Source of the DNA: FEN-1219 sp035644475
GTDB taxonomy: Bacteria > Pseudomonadota > Gammaproteobacteria > Steroidobacterales > Rariloculaceae
Reading direction: 5' to 3'
Length of the DNA stretch: 64,000 nucleotides
NCBI GenBank assembly: GCA_035644475.1
Contig: DASQOL010000030.1
Location: forward strand, 1-64,000
The notes under the pieces were generated by a model. The model ran no database searches, was not told the DNA's origin, and worked only from the letters and a program-made list of their open reading frames with translations. Both the position numbers and the translations under genes were made by a program. Below, piece after piece: positions 37,400 to 46,499 of the stretch. Each line of letters opens with the position of its first letter. Position 1 is the first letter of the stretch.

Positions 37400-37554
37400 C
37401 GTCACGCACACCGAGCGGGCGTCCGCCCGATTGCCCGTCAATAGGGCGCCCGGTGTCACTCTCCTTCGCGACGAACAGGCAGTCATGGTGGTTGCTCACC
37501 GATGGCGCGGGTGGCGAGCCCTGCTTGCTCGGCGTTGCCGCGTCGCGACTAGAT

Positions 37555-37584
37555 CAAGGACGGCGTCCTTGCTAAAGTAAGGAC
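37555..37584 (+). promoter_or_regulatory. Candidate operator of the toxin-antitoxin pair
   Basis: CAAGGAC (37555-37561) and GTCCTTG (37565-37571) form a perfect 7-bp inverted repeat with a 3-base centre. A third half-site TAAGGAC lies directly before the antitoxin ATG, where it also serves as the ribosome binding site. AbrB-type antitoxins usually bind such repeats and repress their own operon. The role is inferred. Confidence 0.55.
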
Positions 37585-37878
37585 ATGGCGAAGATCACGA
37601 GCAAGCTCCAGGTCACGATCCCGAAGCGCATCGCCGACGAGTACGGCATCGCTCCGGGCGATGAGGTCGAGTTCGTGCCCGCGGGCGACACCATCCGCCT
37701 GGTTCCGGCCGGGCGTCGCGCGAGTGAGTCGTTGAGCAAAGAGGAGCGGCTGCGGCTCTTCGACGAGGACACCGCGCGGCAGCGGCAGCACGAAAAGGGG
37801 ATGGACCTTCCGGCCGAGTCTCCCAGCGAGCGCGACTGGCGACGAGAGGATCTGTACACGCGTGGCAAGCCTCGTTGA
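37585..37878 (+). CDS. SpoVT/AbrB-domain antitoxin (VapB/MazE-like)
   Basis: The 97-residue protein starts with a swapped-hairpin AbrB domain: ITSKLQVTIPKRIADEYGI, GDEVEFVPAGDTIRLVP. The C-terminal half is charged and probably unstructured, suited to wrapping the toxin. It overlaps the downstream PIN-domain gene by 17 bases, the usual antitoxin-toxin arrangement. The AbrB domain should bind the inverted repeat just upstream. Confidence 0.85.
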   Translation: MAKITSKLQVTIPKRIADEYGIAPGDEVEFVPAGDTIRLVPAGRRASESLSKEERLRLFDEDTARQRQHEKGMDLPAESPSERDWRREDLYTRGKPR

Positions 37879-38392
37879 TACCAACCTGCTCGTGTACCGC
37901 GTCGATCCTCGCGATCGGGCCAAGCAACGCAGAGCGGACGAGATCTTGCGCGCCGGCCAGCTCGACGACAGCGTGGTACTGGCGCACCAATGCATCGTCG
38001 AGTTCGTCGCCGCGGTGATCCGCCCGCGTAGAGACCTCGGCGGCGCGCCGTTGCTGCCGCTCGAGGAGGCGCGCGTAAGAGCGGAGCATCTCACGGCACA
38101 GTTCCCGGTTCTCTATCCGACGCGAGATGTCCTGCGCACGGCGCTGCGTGGCACGGCGATGTACGGTCTATCCTGGTTCGACGCTCATTTGTGGGCGTAC
38201 GCCGAGGTTTACGGTGTTGCGGAGATTCTCTCCGAAGACTTCGCGCACGGCCGCCACTACGGCAGTGTGCGCGTGGTCGATCCGTTCATGACGGGCGATG
38301 GCGTGCACGAGCTCCCGGCGCTGTATGCGGCGCAGAAGCAGGAAGGCAGGGCGGCGGCGAAGGCGCGCGGCATGCGTGCGCGGAGGCGGTGA
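37862..38392 (+). CDS. PIN-domain ribonuclease toxin (VapC-like)
   Basis: The 176-residue protein has the PIN-domain acidic residues: Asp6 in LVDTNLLVYR, Glu47 in QCIVEFV, Asp107 in SWFDAHLWAYA and Glu125/Asp126 in ILSEDFAHG. These bind metal for RNA cleavage; VapC toxins typically cut tRNAs or rRNA. It starts with GTG within the antitoxin gene. The basic C-terminal tail (AKARGMRARRR) may contact RNA. The pair sits between dsbB and dapE. Confidence 0.85.
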   Translation: MASLVDTNLLVYRVDPRDRAKQRRADEILRAGQLDDSVVLAHQCIVEFVAAVIRPRRDLGGAPLLPLEEARVRAEHLTAQFPVLYPTRDVLRTALRGTAMYGLSWFDAHLWAYAEVYGVAEILSEDFAHGRHYGSVRVVDPFMTGDGVHELPALYAAQKQEGRAAAKARGMRARRR

Positions 38393-38412
38393 TGCGCGTG
38401 CGCGCCGCGGCG

Positions 38413-39555
38413 TCAGCGCGAGGCGTCTGACCCCGCCAACAGCAGCTCCGCGATCCTGAAGTACATGCGCTCGAGGCGGTCGAGATCGGCGGCCGCGACG
38501 TGCTCGTTCACCTGGTGGATCGTCTTGTTGATCGGCCCGAGCTCGATCACGTCGACGCCGTAGGGCGCAATGAACCGGCCGTCCGATGTGCCGCCGCTCG
38601 TCGAGAGCTCCGTCGTGAGCCCGGCTTCTTCCGCGATCGCTTGCTGCACCGCGGCCGTCAACTTGCCGGGCCTGGTCAGGAACGGCTCGCCGGCGACTCG
38701 CCAGCGGATCTCGTAGGAGATGCCGAGCTGCTTCAGCAACGCCTCGATGTGCGCCGACAGCTGCGCGTGCGTCCAGACGGTGGAGTAGCGCAGGTTGAAG
38801 CGGCACTTGAGCTCGCCCGGCACGACGTTCGGCGCGCCCGCGTCGCTCTGCACGTTGACCATCTGGAACGTCGTCGGCGGGAAGTGCTCGTTGCCGCCGT
38901 CGACCGGCTCGCGCGTGATCGCGGCCACAAACTTCGCGAGCGCGTGGATCGGGTTGTCGGACTGCAGCGGATAGGCGACGTGGCCCTGCACGCCGCGGAT
39001 CGTCATGATGCCCGACAGGCTGCCGCGCCGGCCGACGCGCACCGTGTCGCCGAGCCGCTCCGCGCTCGACGGCTCGCCGACGACGCAGTATTGGAACGTC
39101 TCGCCGCGCTGCGCGAGCGTCTGCATGACCTTGAGCGTGCCGTCGTCGGCCGCGCCTTCCTCGTCGCTCGTGATGAGCATGCCGAGCGATCCGCCATGCT
39201 GCGGATAGCGCTCGGCGAAGCGCCGGCACGCGTTGATCATGGCGGCGAGGCTGCCCTTCATATCCGCGGCGCCGCGGCCGACGAGCTCGCCGTCGACGAC
39301 GGCCGCGGCGAACGGATCCACGCGCCACTGCTCCGCCGGCCCGGGCGGCACGACGTCGGTGTGGCCGGCGAACACGAGCGCCGGCGCGGCGCGGCCCCGC
39401 CGCGCCCAAAGGTTGTCCACCGGCCCGAAGCGCAGCCGCTCGACGCCGAATCCGGCAGCGCGCAACAGGCCTTCGATGAGCTCCTGGCAGCCCGCATCCG
39501 CGGGCGTGACCGACGGGCGGCGGATCAGCTCGCGCGCGAGCTCTAACGTGTCCAC
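38413..39555 (-). CDS. dapE: Succinyl-diaminopimelate desuccinylase
   Basis: Removes succinate from N-succinyl-L,L-diaminopimelate in lysine and peptidoglycan synthesis. This 380-residue di-zinc M20 peptidase-family enzyme shows the metal ligands His65 and Asp67 (FAGHTDVVPPGP), Asp98 (GAADMKGSL) and the catalytic glutamate in TSDEEGAADDGT. FNLRYSTVWT and LSTSGGTSDGRFI are conserved in DapE. It is divergent from pstS. dapD, the gene for the step that makes the succinylated intermediate, lies 6 kb away. Confidence 0.95.
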   Translation of the reverse strand: MDTLELARELIRRPSVTPADAGCQELIEGLLRAAGFGVERLRFGPVDNLWARRGRAAPALVFAGHTDVVPPGPAEQWRVDPFAAAVVDGELVGRGAADMKGSLAAMINACRRFAERYPQHGGSLGMLITSDEEGAADDGTLKVMQTLAQRGETFQYCVVGEPSSAERLGDTVRVGRRGSLSGIMTIRGVQGHVAYPLQSDNPIHALAKFVAAITREPVDGGNEHFPPTTFQMVNVQSDAGAPNVVPGELKCRFNLRYSTVWTHAQLSAHIEALLKQLGISYEIRWRVAGEPFLTRPGKLTAAVQQAIAEEAGLTTELSTSGGTSDGRFIAPYGVDVIELGPINKTIHQVNEHVAAADLDRLERMYFRIAELLLAGSDASR

Positions 39556-39759
39556 GCGCGGGCTCCGAACCGGATTTGTAACATCGCGGATAAGTCGTCT
39601 GCTTTCATTCGCTTAATCGCGCCGCAAGCGAGTAACGGCGGGCTCGGCGACGATTCCTGCAATAATTCCTTAACATTGTCTGGCTAGGCTGCCAAGGCCA
39701 ACATGCTAACCCTAGAACGGCCTTTCTCAGGGCCGCGCCCGTCACGTCGAGGAGGATCC

Positions 39760-40842
39760 ATGGGGAATCGAGCCCGGCAGTACTCGCGCCGTTCGTCCTG
39801 GCCAATGCTCGCGGTCGCCTGCTTCGTAGCCGCGGGCGCTTGCTCGAACGGCCAGGCGCAGGCGGTTCGAGACTATATCAGCATCGTCGGCTCCTCCACC
39901 GTGTATCCGTTCGCCACCGTCGTCGCCGAGCAATTCGGCCGCAAGAACCCGAAATTCAAGACTCCCAAGATCGAGTCGACCGGCAGCGGCGGCGGTCTCA
40001 AGCTGTTCTGCGACGGCGTCGGAGTCCAACATCCCGACATCGCGAACTCGTCGCGGCCGATCACCGCGTCGGAAGTCGCGACGTGCGCGCAGCACGGCGT
40101 CAAGGACATCGTCGAGGTGAAGATCGGCTTCGACGGCATCGTCCTCGCGAACTCGAAGGCGGCGAAGCAGCTGGATCTCACGCTGCGCGACGTCTATCTT
40201 GCGCTCGCGAAGACCGTGCCCGATCCCGCCAGCGGGAAGCTCGTGCCGAACCCGTACAAAGTGTGGTCGCAGGTCAACGCGGCGCTGCCGGCCGTCGACA
40301 TCGAGGTGCTCGGCCCGCCGCCGACCTCCGGCACTCGCGACGCGTTCGTGGAGCTCGCGATGGACGGCGGTTGCAAGGCGTTCCCGTCGATCGCGGCTCT
40401 CGCCGCAGACGCTCGCAACGCCGCATGCCGCACGATGCGCGAGGATGGCGGCTACGTCGAGGCCGGTGAGAACGACAACCTGATCGTGCAGAAGCTCGAG
40501 GCGAACCCGCGCGCGATGGGCATCTTCGGCTACAGCTTCCTCGAGCAGAACGCCGACAAAGTGCAGGGTTCCCGCGTCAATGGCGTCGCGCCCGAGTTCG
40601 ACACGATCGCCGACGCACGCTATCCGATCTCGCGGCCGCTCTTCTTCTACGTGAAGAAGGCGCACGTCGACCAGATTCCCGGCATCCGCGAGTACCTCCG
40701 CGAGTTCACCAGCGATTCCGCATGGGGCGAGTTCGGCTACCTCGCGGACAAGGGCCTGATCCCGCTGCAAGACAACGAGCGGCGCGCGGTGCTCGCCCAA
40801 GTGCAATCCCTCGAGACGCTGAAGCCCGCCGCCGCGCACTGA
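39760..40842 (+). CDS. pstS: Phosphate ABC transporter substrate-binding protein PstS
   Basis: The periplasmic phosphate-binding protein of the Pst transporter. The ATG at 39760 is preceded by AGGAGGA. A signal peptide or lipoprotein signal ends near FVAAGACSN. The mature protein begins YISIVGSSTVYPFATVVAEQF, and the phosphate-contacting stretches TGSGGGLKLFCDGVG and PPTSGTRDAFVELAM are present. The family is the PstS variant with a long insertion rather than the classic E. coli type. No clear Pho box could be identified by eye upstream. It starts the pstSCAB operon. Confidence 0.93.
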   Translation: MGNRARQYSRRSSWPMLAVACFVAAGACSNGQAQAVRDYISIVGSSTVYPFATVVAEQFGRKNPKFKTPKIESTGSGGGLKLFCDGVGVQHPDIANSSRPITASEVATCAQHGVKDIVEVKIGFDGIVLANSKAAKQLDLTLRDVYLALAKTVPDPASGKLVPNPYKVWSQVNAALPAVDIEVLGPPPTSGTRDAFVELAMDGGCKAFPSIAALAADARNAACRTMREDGGYVEAGENDNLIVQKLEANPRAMGIFGYSFLEQNADKVQGSRVNGVAPEFDTIADARYPISRPLFFYVKKAHVDQIPGIREYLREFTSDSAWGEFGYLADKGLIPLQDNERRAVLAQVQSLETLKPAAAH

Positions 40843-40881
40843 GGCGCACGGCAAGATCGCTGCTAAATAAGGAAGACCGGC

Positions 40882-42270
40882 GTGGCCTCCTCGACGCTCT
40901 TGCTCGCAGTCGTCGGCCTCGCGGTCCTCGCCTACTATCTCGGCCGCCAGCGCGCCGTTAGCGGCGTGCTCGGGGCGGGTCCCCGCGTCTACTCCCACTC
41001 CCTGCCGGGCTATCACGGCGGCTACGTCGCGCTGTGGTGCGTGCTCCCCGCGCTGCTGCTGCTCGCACTGTGGCAGATCTTCGAGCCGATCTGGTTGCGC
41101 GACACCGTGCTCGCGCAGCTGCCGGACGACCTGCGCGCGCTGCCGAGCCAGCAGCTCGGCCTCATCTACAACGACATTCGCAATCTCGTCGAAGGCAACG
41201 TGGTCTCGAGCAGCCCCAGCGCCGACATTCTCGCGGCCGCCTCGCGCTACGCGGCGCTGCGCCAGACGAGCCACGGGCTCGCGACGGGCGCCGTGCTCGT
41301 GCTCGGGATCGCGTGCCTCGCGTGGGCGTTTCGGCGCGTGCGGCCGGATTTCCGGGCCCGCAACCGCGTGGAGCGAGCGATCGAGTACCTGCTGATCGCC
41401 GCGTCGATGGTCGCGATTCTCACGACGATCGGCATCTTTTTGTCCGTGCTGTTCGAAGCGCTGCGATTCTTCCAGCAGGTCTCGCCGCTCGATTTCCTGT
41501 TCGGCCGAAGCTGGAGCCCGCAGACAGCGATCCGCGCGGACCAGGTCGGCTCCTCGGGCGCGTTCGGCGCCGTGCCGCTGTTCGCCGGCACGCTGCTGAT
41601 CTCCGGAATCGCAATGCTCGTCGCCGTTCCCGTGGGGCTCATGTCGGCGATCTATCTGTCGGAGTACGCGAGCCGGCGATTGCGCGCCTATGCCAAGCCG
41701 ATGCTCGAGATCCTGGCCGGCATCCCGACGGTGGTCTACGGCTACTTCGCGGCGCTGACGGTGGGGCCGATTCTGCGCGCAGTCGGCGAGTCTTTGGGCC
41801 TGGAGGTCGCGTCGGAGAGCGCGCTCGGCGCCGGGCTGGTCATGGGCATCATGATCATCCCGTTCGTCTCGTCGTTGTCCGACGATGTGATCACCGCGGT
41901 GCCGCAAGCGCTGCGCGACGGCTCGTACGGGCTCGGCGCCACTCGCTCCGAGACGATTCGCCACGTCGTGCTGCCGTCGGCGCTGCCCGGCATCGTCGGC
42001 GCCGTGCTGCTCGCGGTCTCGCGGGCGATCGGCGAGACCATGATCGTGGTGATGGCGGCCGGGCTCGCGGCGAACCTCACCGCGAATCCGTTCGAGGCGG
42101 TGACTACCGTGACGGTGCAGATCGTGACGCTGCTGGTCGGCGATCAGGAGTTCGACAGCCCCAAGACGCTCGCCGCGTTCGCGCTCGGTCTCGTTCTGTT
42201 CCTCGTGACGCTCGCGCTCAACGTGATCGCGCTGCGCGTCGTGCGCCGCTACCGGGAGCAGTATGAGTAG
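40882..42270 (+). CDS. pstC: Phosphate ABC transporter permease PstC
   Basis: This 462-residue inner-membrane permease is longer than E. coli PstC (319). An N-terminal hydrophobic helix, a second one (WCVLPALLLLALW) and a periplasmic loop (residues about 70-130) precede the standard six-helix permease core. The core carries FGAVPLFAGTLLISGIAML, a helix with EILAGIPTVVYGYFA and the ATPase-contact loop (ATRSETIRHVVLPSALPGI). It begins with GTG and overlaps pstA by 8 bases. Confidence 0.93.
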   Translation: MASSTLLLAVVGLAVLAYYLGRQRAVSGVLGAGPRVYSHSLPGYHGGYVALWCVLPALLLLALWQIFEPIWLRDTVLAQLPDDLRALPSQQLGLIYNDIRNLVEGNVVSSSPSADILAAASRYAALRQTSHGLATGAVLVLGIACLAWAFRRVRPDFRARNRVERAIEYLLIAASMVAILTTIGIFLSVLFEALRFFQQVSPLDFLFGRSWSPQTAIRADQVGSSGAFGAVPLFAGTLLISGIAMLVAVPVGLMSAIYLSEYASRRLRAYAKPMLEILAGIPTVVYGYFAALTVGPILRAVGESLGLEVASESALGAGLVMGIMIIPFVSSLSDDVITAVPQALRDGSYGLGATRSETIRHVVLPSALPGIVGAVLLAVSRAIGETMIVVMAAGLAANLTANPFEAVTTVTVQIVTLLVGDQEFDSPKTLAAFALGLVLFLVTLALNVIALRVVRRYREQYE

Positions 42271-43555
42271 CACGCCCCGAACGTCGGTCAAGGAGGCCGT
42301 CGCCCGCGGTATCAGGCGCCGCTACGCCCAAGAGTCGGTGTTCCGCGCGCTCGGCCTCGGCGCGTTGCTCATCGGGCTCGGGTTCCTGGCGTTCTTCTTC
42401 TACACCTTGATCGCGAACGGCTACACGGCGCTCGCGCAGACTCGCCTTCGGCTCGACGTTGCGCTCGACGCCACGGTCATCGACCCTACCGGCTCGCGAG
42501 ATCCCGCCGTGCTCGAGGGGGCGGACTACCAGAAGCTCGTACGCGACGCACTGGGTGCACGCTTCCCGGAGGTCACGGCGCGCGGCGACCTGCGCGCGCT
42601 CTTCGCGCTCGTGAGCCCGGGCGCGGGGCTCGAGATCCGGCGGCTCGTGGTGGCCGATCCACGCGCGATCGGCACGACGCGCAGCGTCTGGGTGCTCGCG
42701 GACGACGATGTCGACGTGCTGGTCAAAGGCCACGTGAGCCGCGACCTGCCGGAGGTCGACAGGCGCATCACCGACCGCCAGCTGGAGTGGCTGTCGCGCC
42801 TCGAGAGCGAGGGTCGCGTTGCGTTGCGCTTCAATCGCTACTTCTTCTTGTCCGGAGACTCGCGCGATCCCGAGCTCGCCGGCATCTGGAGCGCGACCGT
42901 CGGCTCGTTCTATATGCTGCTCGTGACGCTCGTGTTGTCGTTTCCGCTCGGCGTTGCCACGGCGATCTATCTCGAGGAGTTCGCCCCTCGCAACCGCTGG
43001 ACGGATCTCATCGAGGTCAACATCAACAACCTCGCGGCGGTGCCGTCGATCGTGTTCGGTTTGCTCGGGCTCGCGGTCTTCATCAACGAGTTCGGATTGC
43101 CGCGATCCGCGCCGCTCGTCGGCGGCTTGGTGCTGTGCTTGATGACGTTGCCCGTGATCATCATCGCGTCGCGCGCCGCGCTGACGGCGGTGCCGCCGTC
43201 GATTCGCGAGGCCGCGCTCGGCGTCGGCGCTTCGAAGATGCAGATGGTGCTGCACCACGTGTTGCCGCTCGCGCTGCCCGGCATGTTGACCGGCACGATC
43301 ATCGGTATGGCGCGCGCGCTCGGCGAGTCCGCGCCGCTCCTGATGATCGGGATGGTCGCGTTCATCGTCGACACGCCGGAGACGCCGCTCGATCCCGCAA
43401 CCGCGTTGCCCGTGCAGGTCTATCTCTGGGCCGACAGCCCGGAGCGCGCCTTCGTCGAGCGGACGTCGGCCGCGATCATCGTGCTGCTCGTGTTCTTGTT
43501 GATGATGAACGCCGCCGCGATATTGCTACGGAAACGTTTCGAGCGGCGTTATTAG
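42263..43555 (+). CDS. pstA: Phosphate ABC transporter permease PstA
   Basis: A 430-residue partner permease with an N-terminal membrane helix (GALLIGLGFLAFFFYTLI). A periplasmic domain of about 180 residues follows, absent from short PstA proteins. The C-terminal permease core has LVLSFPLGVATAIYLEEFAP, NNLAAVPSIVFGLLGLAVF and the EAA loop (REAALGVGASKMQMVLHHV). The extra domain is matched by one in PstC, so the two probably form an extended periplasmic entrance. Confidence 0.93.
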   Translation: MSSTPRTSVKEAVARGIRRRYAQESVFRALGLGALLIGLGFLAFFFYTLIANGYTALAQTRLRLDVALDATVIDPTGSRDPAVLEGADYQKLVRDALGARFPEVTARGDLRALFALVSPGAGLEIRRLVVADPRAIGTTRSVWVLADDDVDVLVKGHVSRDLPEVDRRITDRQLEWLSRLESEGRVALRFNRYFFLSGDSRDPELAGIWSATVGSFYMLLVTLVLSFPLGVATAIYLEEFAPRNRWTDLIEVNINNLAAVPSIVFGLLGLAVFINEFGLPRSAPLVGGLVLCLMTLPVIIIASRAALTAVPPSIREAALGVGASKMQMVLHHVLPLALPGMLTGTIIGMARALGESAPLLMIGMVAFIVDTPETPLDPATALPVQVYLWADSPERAFVERTSAAIIVLLVFLLMMNAAAILLRKRFERRY

Positions 43556-43618
43556 ATGTTTGGTCGAGCTGACGCTCTCCGGGCCGCGGTGCCGCCGTTC
43601 ATCACATTGGGGTAGACT

Positions 43619-44518
43619 GTGACTCTCGCTGCAAAAAAACTGAGTGACACGTTGTCCGAGGCCGCACCACAAGTCGCAGCCGGGTTGTCGGCGCAACCCG
43701 TGCAGCAAGTGAAGCCGGTGGCCGAGGAAGGCTATCGGACCGTCGGCGATTTCACGGCGGCGAAGCCGGTCATGCAGGCACGCGGCGTCGACGTGTTCTA
43801 CGGCGACAATCACGCGATCCAGAAGGTCAATCTCGACATCGGCTTGAACGAGGTCATCGCGCTGATCGGACCGTCGGGTTGCGGCAAGTCGACGTTCATC
43901 CGCTGCCTCAATCGGATGAACGACACGATCGAGTCCGCGCGCTTCACGGGCGACATCACGCTCGACGGCGAGAACATCTACGCGCGGCAGATGGACGTCG
44001 TGATGCTGCGTGCGCGCGTCGGCATGGTGTTCCAGAAACCGAATCCGTTCCCGAAGTCGGTGTACGACAACGTCGCCTACGGCCCGCGCATCCACGGGCT
44101 CGCGCGCGACCGCGCCGAGCTCGACCGCATCGTCGAGACGAGCCTCGAGCGCGCGGGCCTCTGGAACGAGGTCAAGGACCGGCTCGAGGAGCCCGGCACG
44201 GGTCTGTCCGGCGGTCAGCAGCAGAGGCTCTGCATCGCGCGGACCATCGCGGTGAACCCCGAGGTGATCCTCATGGACGAGCCGTGCTCGGCGCTCGATC
44301 CGATCGCCACGGCGCGCATCGAGGATTTGATCGACGAGCTCAAGCAGAACTACGCGATCGTGATCGTCACGCACTCGATGCAGCAGGCCGCGCGCGTGTC
44401 GCAGCGCACGGCGTACTTCCATCTCGGCAAGCTCATCGAGGTCGGCGACACCGACGAGATCTTCACGAACCCGCGGCACAAGCTCACGGAAGACTACATC
44501 ACGGGACGATTCGGCTGA
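43619..44518 (+). CDS. pstB: Phosphate ABC transporter ATPase PstB
   Basis: This 299-residue ATPase powers phosphate uptake. Walker A is GPSGCGKST, the signature is LSGGQQQRLCIAR, Walker B is VILMDEPCSALDP and the switch histidine is in IVTHSMQQA. About 45 N-terminal residues before MQARGVDVFYGD are extra relative to E. coli PstB, so the GTG at 43619 could be too early, although GGGG lies just upstream. It ends the operon; phoU is not next to it. Confidence 0.95.
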   Translation: MTLAAKKLSDTLSEAAPQVAAGLSAQPVQQVKPVAEEGYRTVGDFTAAKPVMQARGVDVFYGDNHAIQKVNLDIGLNEVIALIGPSGCGKSTFIRCLNRMNDTIESARFTGDITLDGENIYARQMDVVMLRARVGMVFQKPNPFPKSVYDNVAYGPRIHGLARDRAELDRIVETSLERAGLWNEVKDRLEEPGTGLSGGQQQRLCIARTIAVNPEVILMDEPCSALDPIATARIEDLIDELKQNYAIVIVTHSMQQAARVSQRTAYFHLGKLIEVGDTDEIFTNPRHKLTEDYITGRFG

Positions 44519-44717
44519 GGGAGCGCCCGGCACGGCGAACGAGCTCGAGGAGTCGTCGTTAGCGGCGAGCCCGAGGCGACGGGTTCGACTCCGGCGGCCG
44601 CCTTATAGCATAGCGGCGGCATATCCCGAGAGGTCCAAAGGTCGCTCCTGTCAGCGCCGCCAGGCTCGTATGCTCGCCGCAGCGGCTGCCGAGCGATGGC
44701 CGCCGCGCGGAAGCTTG

Positions 44718-45641
44718 ATGCCGGCGCCCTCCATACGTGTCAGTTCGCTCGTGCCGGCAGCGGCGCTGCTCGTGCTCTGCCGCGCCGGAGCGCAAGACCT
44801 CGAGCCGCGTCAGTATTCCAACGTGCCGGTCGGCATGAACTTCCTGATCGCGGGCTACGCGTCGTCGGACGGCGGCGTGCTGTTCGACCCGTCGATCGTG
44901 CTCGACAACGCCCAGCTCGGCATCGACGGCCCCGTGGTGGGCTACGCGCGCGGGCTCTCGCTCGGCGGGCTCTCGGCCAAGGTCGACGCCGGCGTGTCCC
45001 GTGTCTGCATGTCGGGGTCCGCGGATTTCGAGGGGCAGCGCGTGAGTCGCTCGAAATGCGGCCTCACGGACGCGAAGGCGCGGCTGTCCGTGAACTTCGT
45101 CGGCGCGCCTGCGTTGACGGCGCCGCAGTTCGCGAGCTATCGCCAGGGCTTCATCCTCGGTGCGAGCTTGCAGCTCGGCGTACCGGTGGGCGACTACACG
45201 CCGGCCGACCTGATCAACATCGGCGCGAATCGCTGGTCCGGGAAAGCCGAGATCGGGTTCTCGAAGGCGCTGCCGCGACGCTGGGTGCTCGAGCTGGCGC
45301 TTTCCGGCACGTTTTTTGAGGCGAACGGCGAGTTCAGAGGCAGCAGCAAGCGCGAGCAGGATCCGATCTACGCGCTGCAGCTGCACGCGGTTCGGAGTCT
45401 GCCGTCCGGCGTTTGGATCTCGGTGGACTCCACTCACTACCGGGGCGGCCAGACCAGGACGGACGGCGTGGAAAATCCGAACCAGCAGTCGAACGACCGG
45501 CTCGGGTTGACGGTGTCCGTGCCGATCAACCGCGCCCAGTCGATCAAGCTCTACTACAGCAGCGGCGTCACGGTGCGCACGGGCACCGACTTCGATACCG
45601 TCGGCGCGGCCTGGCAGTACCGCTGGGGCGGTCGGACCTGA
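44718..45641 (+). CDS. Outer-membrane transporter-like protein (MetA-pathway/phenol degradation family)
   Basis: The 307-residue product has a signal peptide (PAAALLVLCRAGA) and then alternating beta strands typical of an outer-membrane barrel, ending in an aromatic-rich terminus (AAWQYRWGG). The start QDLEPRQYSNVPVGMNFLIAGY and VPVGDYTPADLINIGANRW match the family named for the MetA pathway of phenol degradation. Its actual substrate is unknown. I chose the ATG at 44718 because an upstream start adds residues unlike a signal peptide. Confidence 0.75.
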   Translation: MPAPSIRVSSLVPAAALLVLCRAGAQDLEPRQYSNVPVGMNFLIAGYASSDGGVLFDPSIVLDNAQLGIDGPVVGYARGLSLGGLSAKVDAGVSRVCMSGSADFEGQRVSRSKCGLTDAKARLSVNFVGAPALTAPQFASYRQGFILGASLQLGVPVGDYTPADLINIGANRWSGKAEIGFSKALPRRWVLELALSGTFFEANGEFRGSSKREQDPIYALQLHAVRSLPSGVWISVDSTHYRGGQTRTDGVENPNQQSNDRLGLTVSVPINRAQSIKLYYSSGVTVRTGTDFDTVGAAWQYRWGGRT

Positions 45642-45654
45642 GCACTCGCGCGGA

Positions 45655-46485
45655 TCAATCGTCGACGGTGCGCAGCAGCTCGTTGAGCGAAGTCTTGCCG
45701 CGCGTCTTCTCGTCCACCTTCTTGACGATCACGGCGCAGTAGAGCGAGTACTTACCGTCCTTCGACGGCAGGTTGCCCGCCACCACCACCGAGCCCGCCG
45801 GCACGCGCCCGTAGTGGATCTCGCCGGTGGCGCGGTCATAGATCCGCGTGCTCTGGCCGATGTAGACGCCCATGCCGAGCACGCTGCCGCGCTCGACGAT
45901 CACGCCCTCCACGACCTCCGAGCGCGCGCCGATGAAGCAGTCGTCCTCGATGATCGTGGGCGCGGCTTGAAGCGGCTCGAGCACGCCGCCGATGCCGGCG
46001 CCGCCCGAGAGGTGCACGTTCTTGCCGATCTGCGCGCAGCTGCCGACCGTCGCCCAGGTGTCGATCATCGAGCCCTTGTCGACGTAGGCGCCGATGTTGA
46101 CGAACGACGGCATCAGCACCACGTCGGACGCGACGAACGCGCCGCGGCGCACGATCGCGTCCGGCACCACGCGCGTGCCGGCGCGCTTGAACTGCTCGGC
46201 CTCGTAGCGCGCGTATTTGAGCGGCACCTTGTCGAAGAACTTGGTGTGTCCGCCGTCGATCACGCGGTTGTCGTTCAGCCGGAACGACAGCAGCACGGCC
46301 TGCTTGAGCCATTGGTTCACCACCCAGCCGTCGTCGCGGCGCTCGGCGACGCGCAGCGTGCCCTCGTCGAGGCCGGCGATGCACTCGTCCACGGTCTGCC
46401 GGAGCTCCGGCTCCGCGCGGCCCGGTCCGAGCTCGGCCCGGCGGTCCCACGCGCGCTCGATCACTTCCTTGAGGTTGGTGCCCAT
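45655..46485 (-). CDS. dapD: Tetrahydrodipicolinate N-succinyltransferase
   Basis: Transfers succinate from succinyl-CoA to tetrahydrodipicolinate in the lysine/diaminopimelate pathway, upstream of DapE. The protein is a left-handed beta-helix of hexapeptide repeats (VLMPSFVNIGAYVDKGSMID, GKNVHLSGGAGIGG). The N-terminus GTNLKEVIERAWDRRAELG is family-typical. The ATG at 46485 has GGGAGA upstream and gives 276 residues (274 in E. coli). It follows glnD by 14 bp on the minus strand. Confidence 0.96.
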   Translation of the reverse strand: MGTNLKEVIERAWDRRAELGPGRAEPELRQTVDECIAGLDEGTLRVAERRDDGWVVNQWLKQAVLLSFRLNDNRVIDGGHTKFFDKVPLKYARYEAEQFKRAGTRVVPDAIVRRGAFVASDVVLMPSFVNIGAYVDKGSMIDTWATVGSCAQIGKNVHLSGGAGIGGVLEPLQAAPTIIEDDCFIGARSEVVEGVIVERGSVLGMGVYIGQSTRIYDRATGEIHYGRVPAGSVVVAGNLPSKDGKYSLYCAVIVKKVDEKTRGKTSLNELLRTVDD

Positions 46486-46499
46486 GCTTGTCTCCCGCG

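Noticed and set aside
38425..38440. GGGGTCAGAC at the 3' end of dapE resembling the 12222 repeat core
   Set aside because: Single half-motif within coding sequence encoding AGSDASR; probably chance.
39560..39760. Pho box upstream of pstS, and a similar one before phoB near 34030
   Set aside because: Only partial matches such as CTGTAAT were seen; not good enough to call.
39742..42291. Very long minus-strand open frame (849 codons) opposite pstS-pstC
   Set aside because: Shadow of the GC-rich codon bias of pstS and pstC; composition is Arg/Glu/His-rich with no domain, while both plus-strand genes are clearly real.
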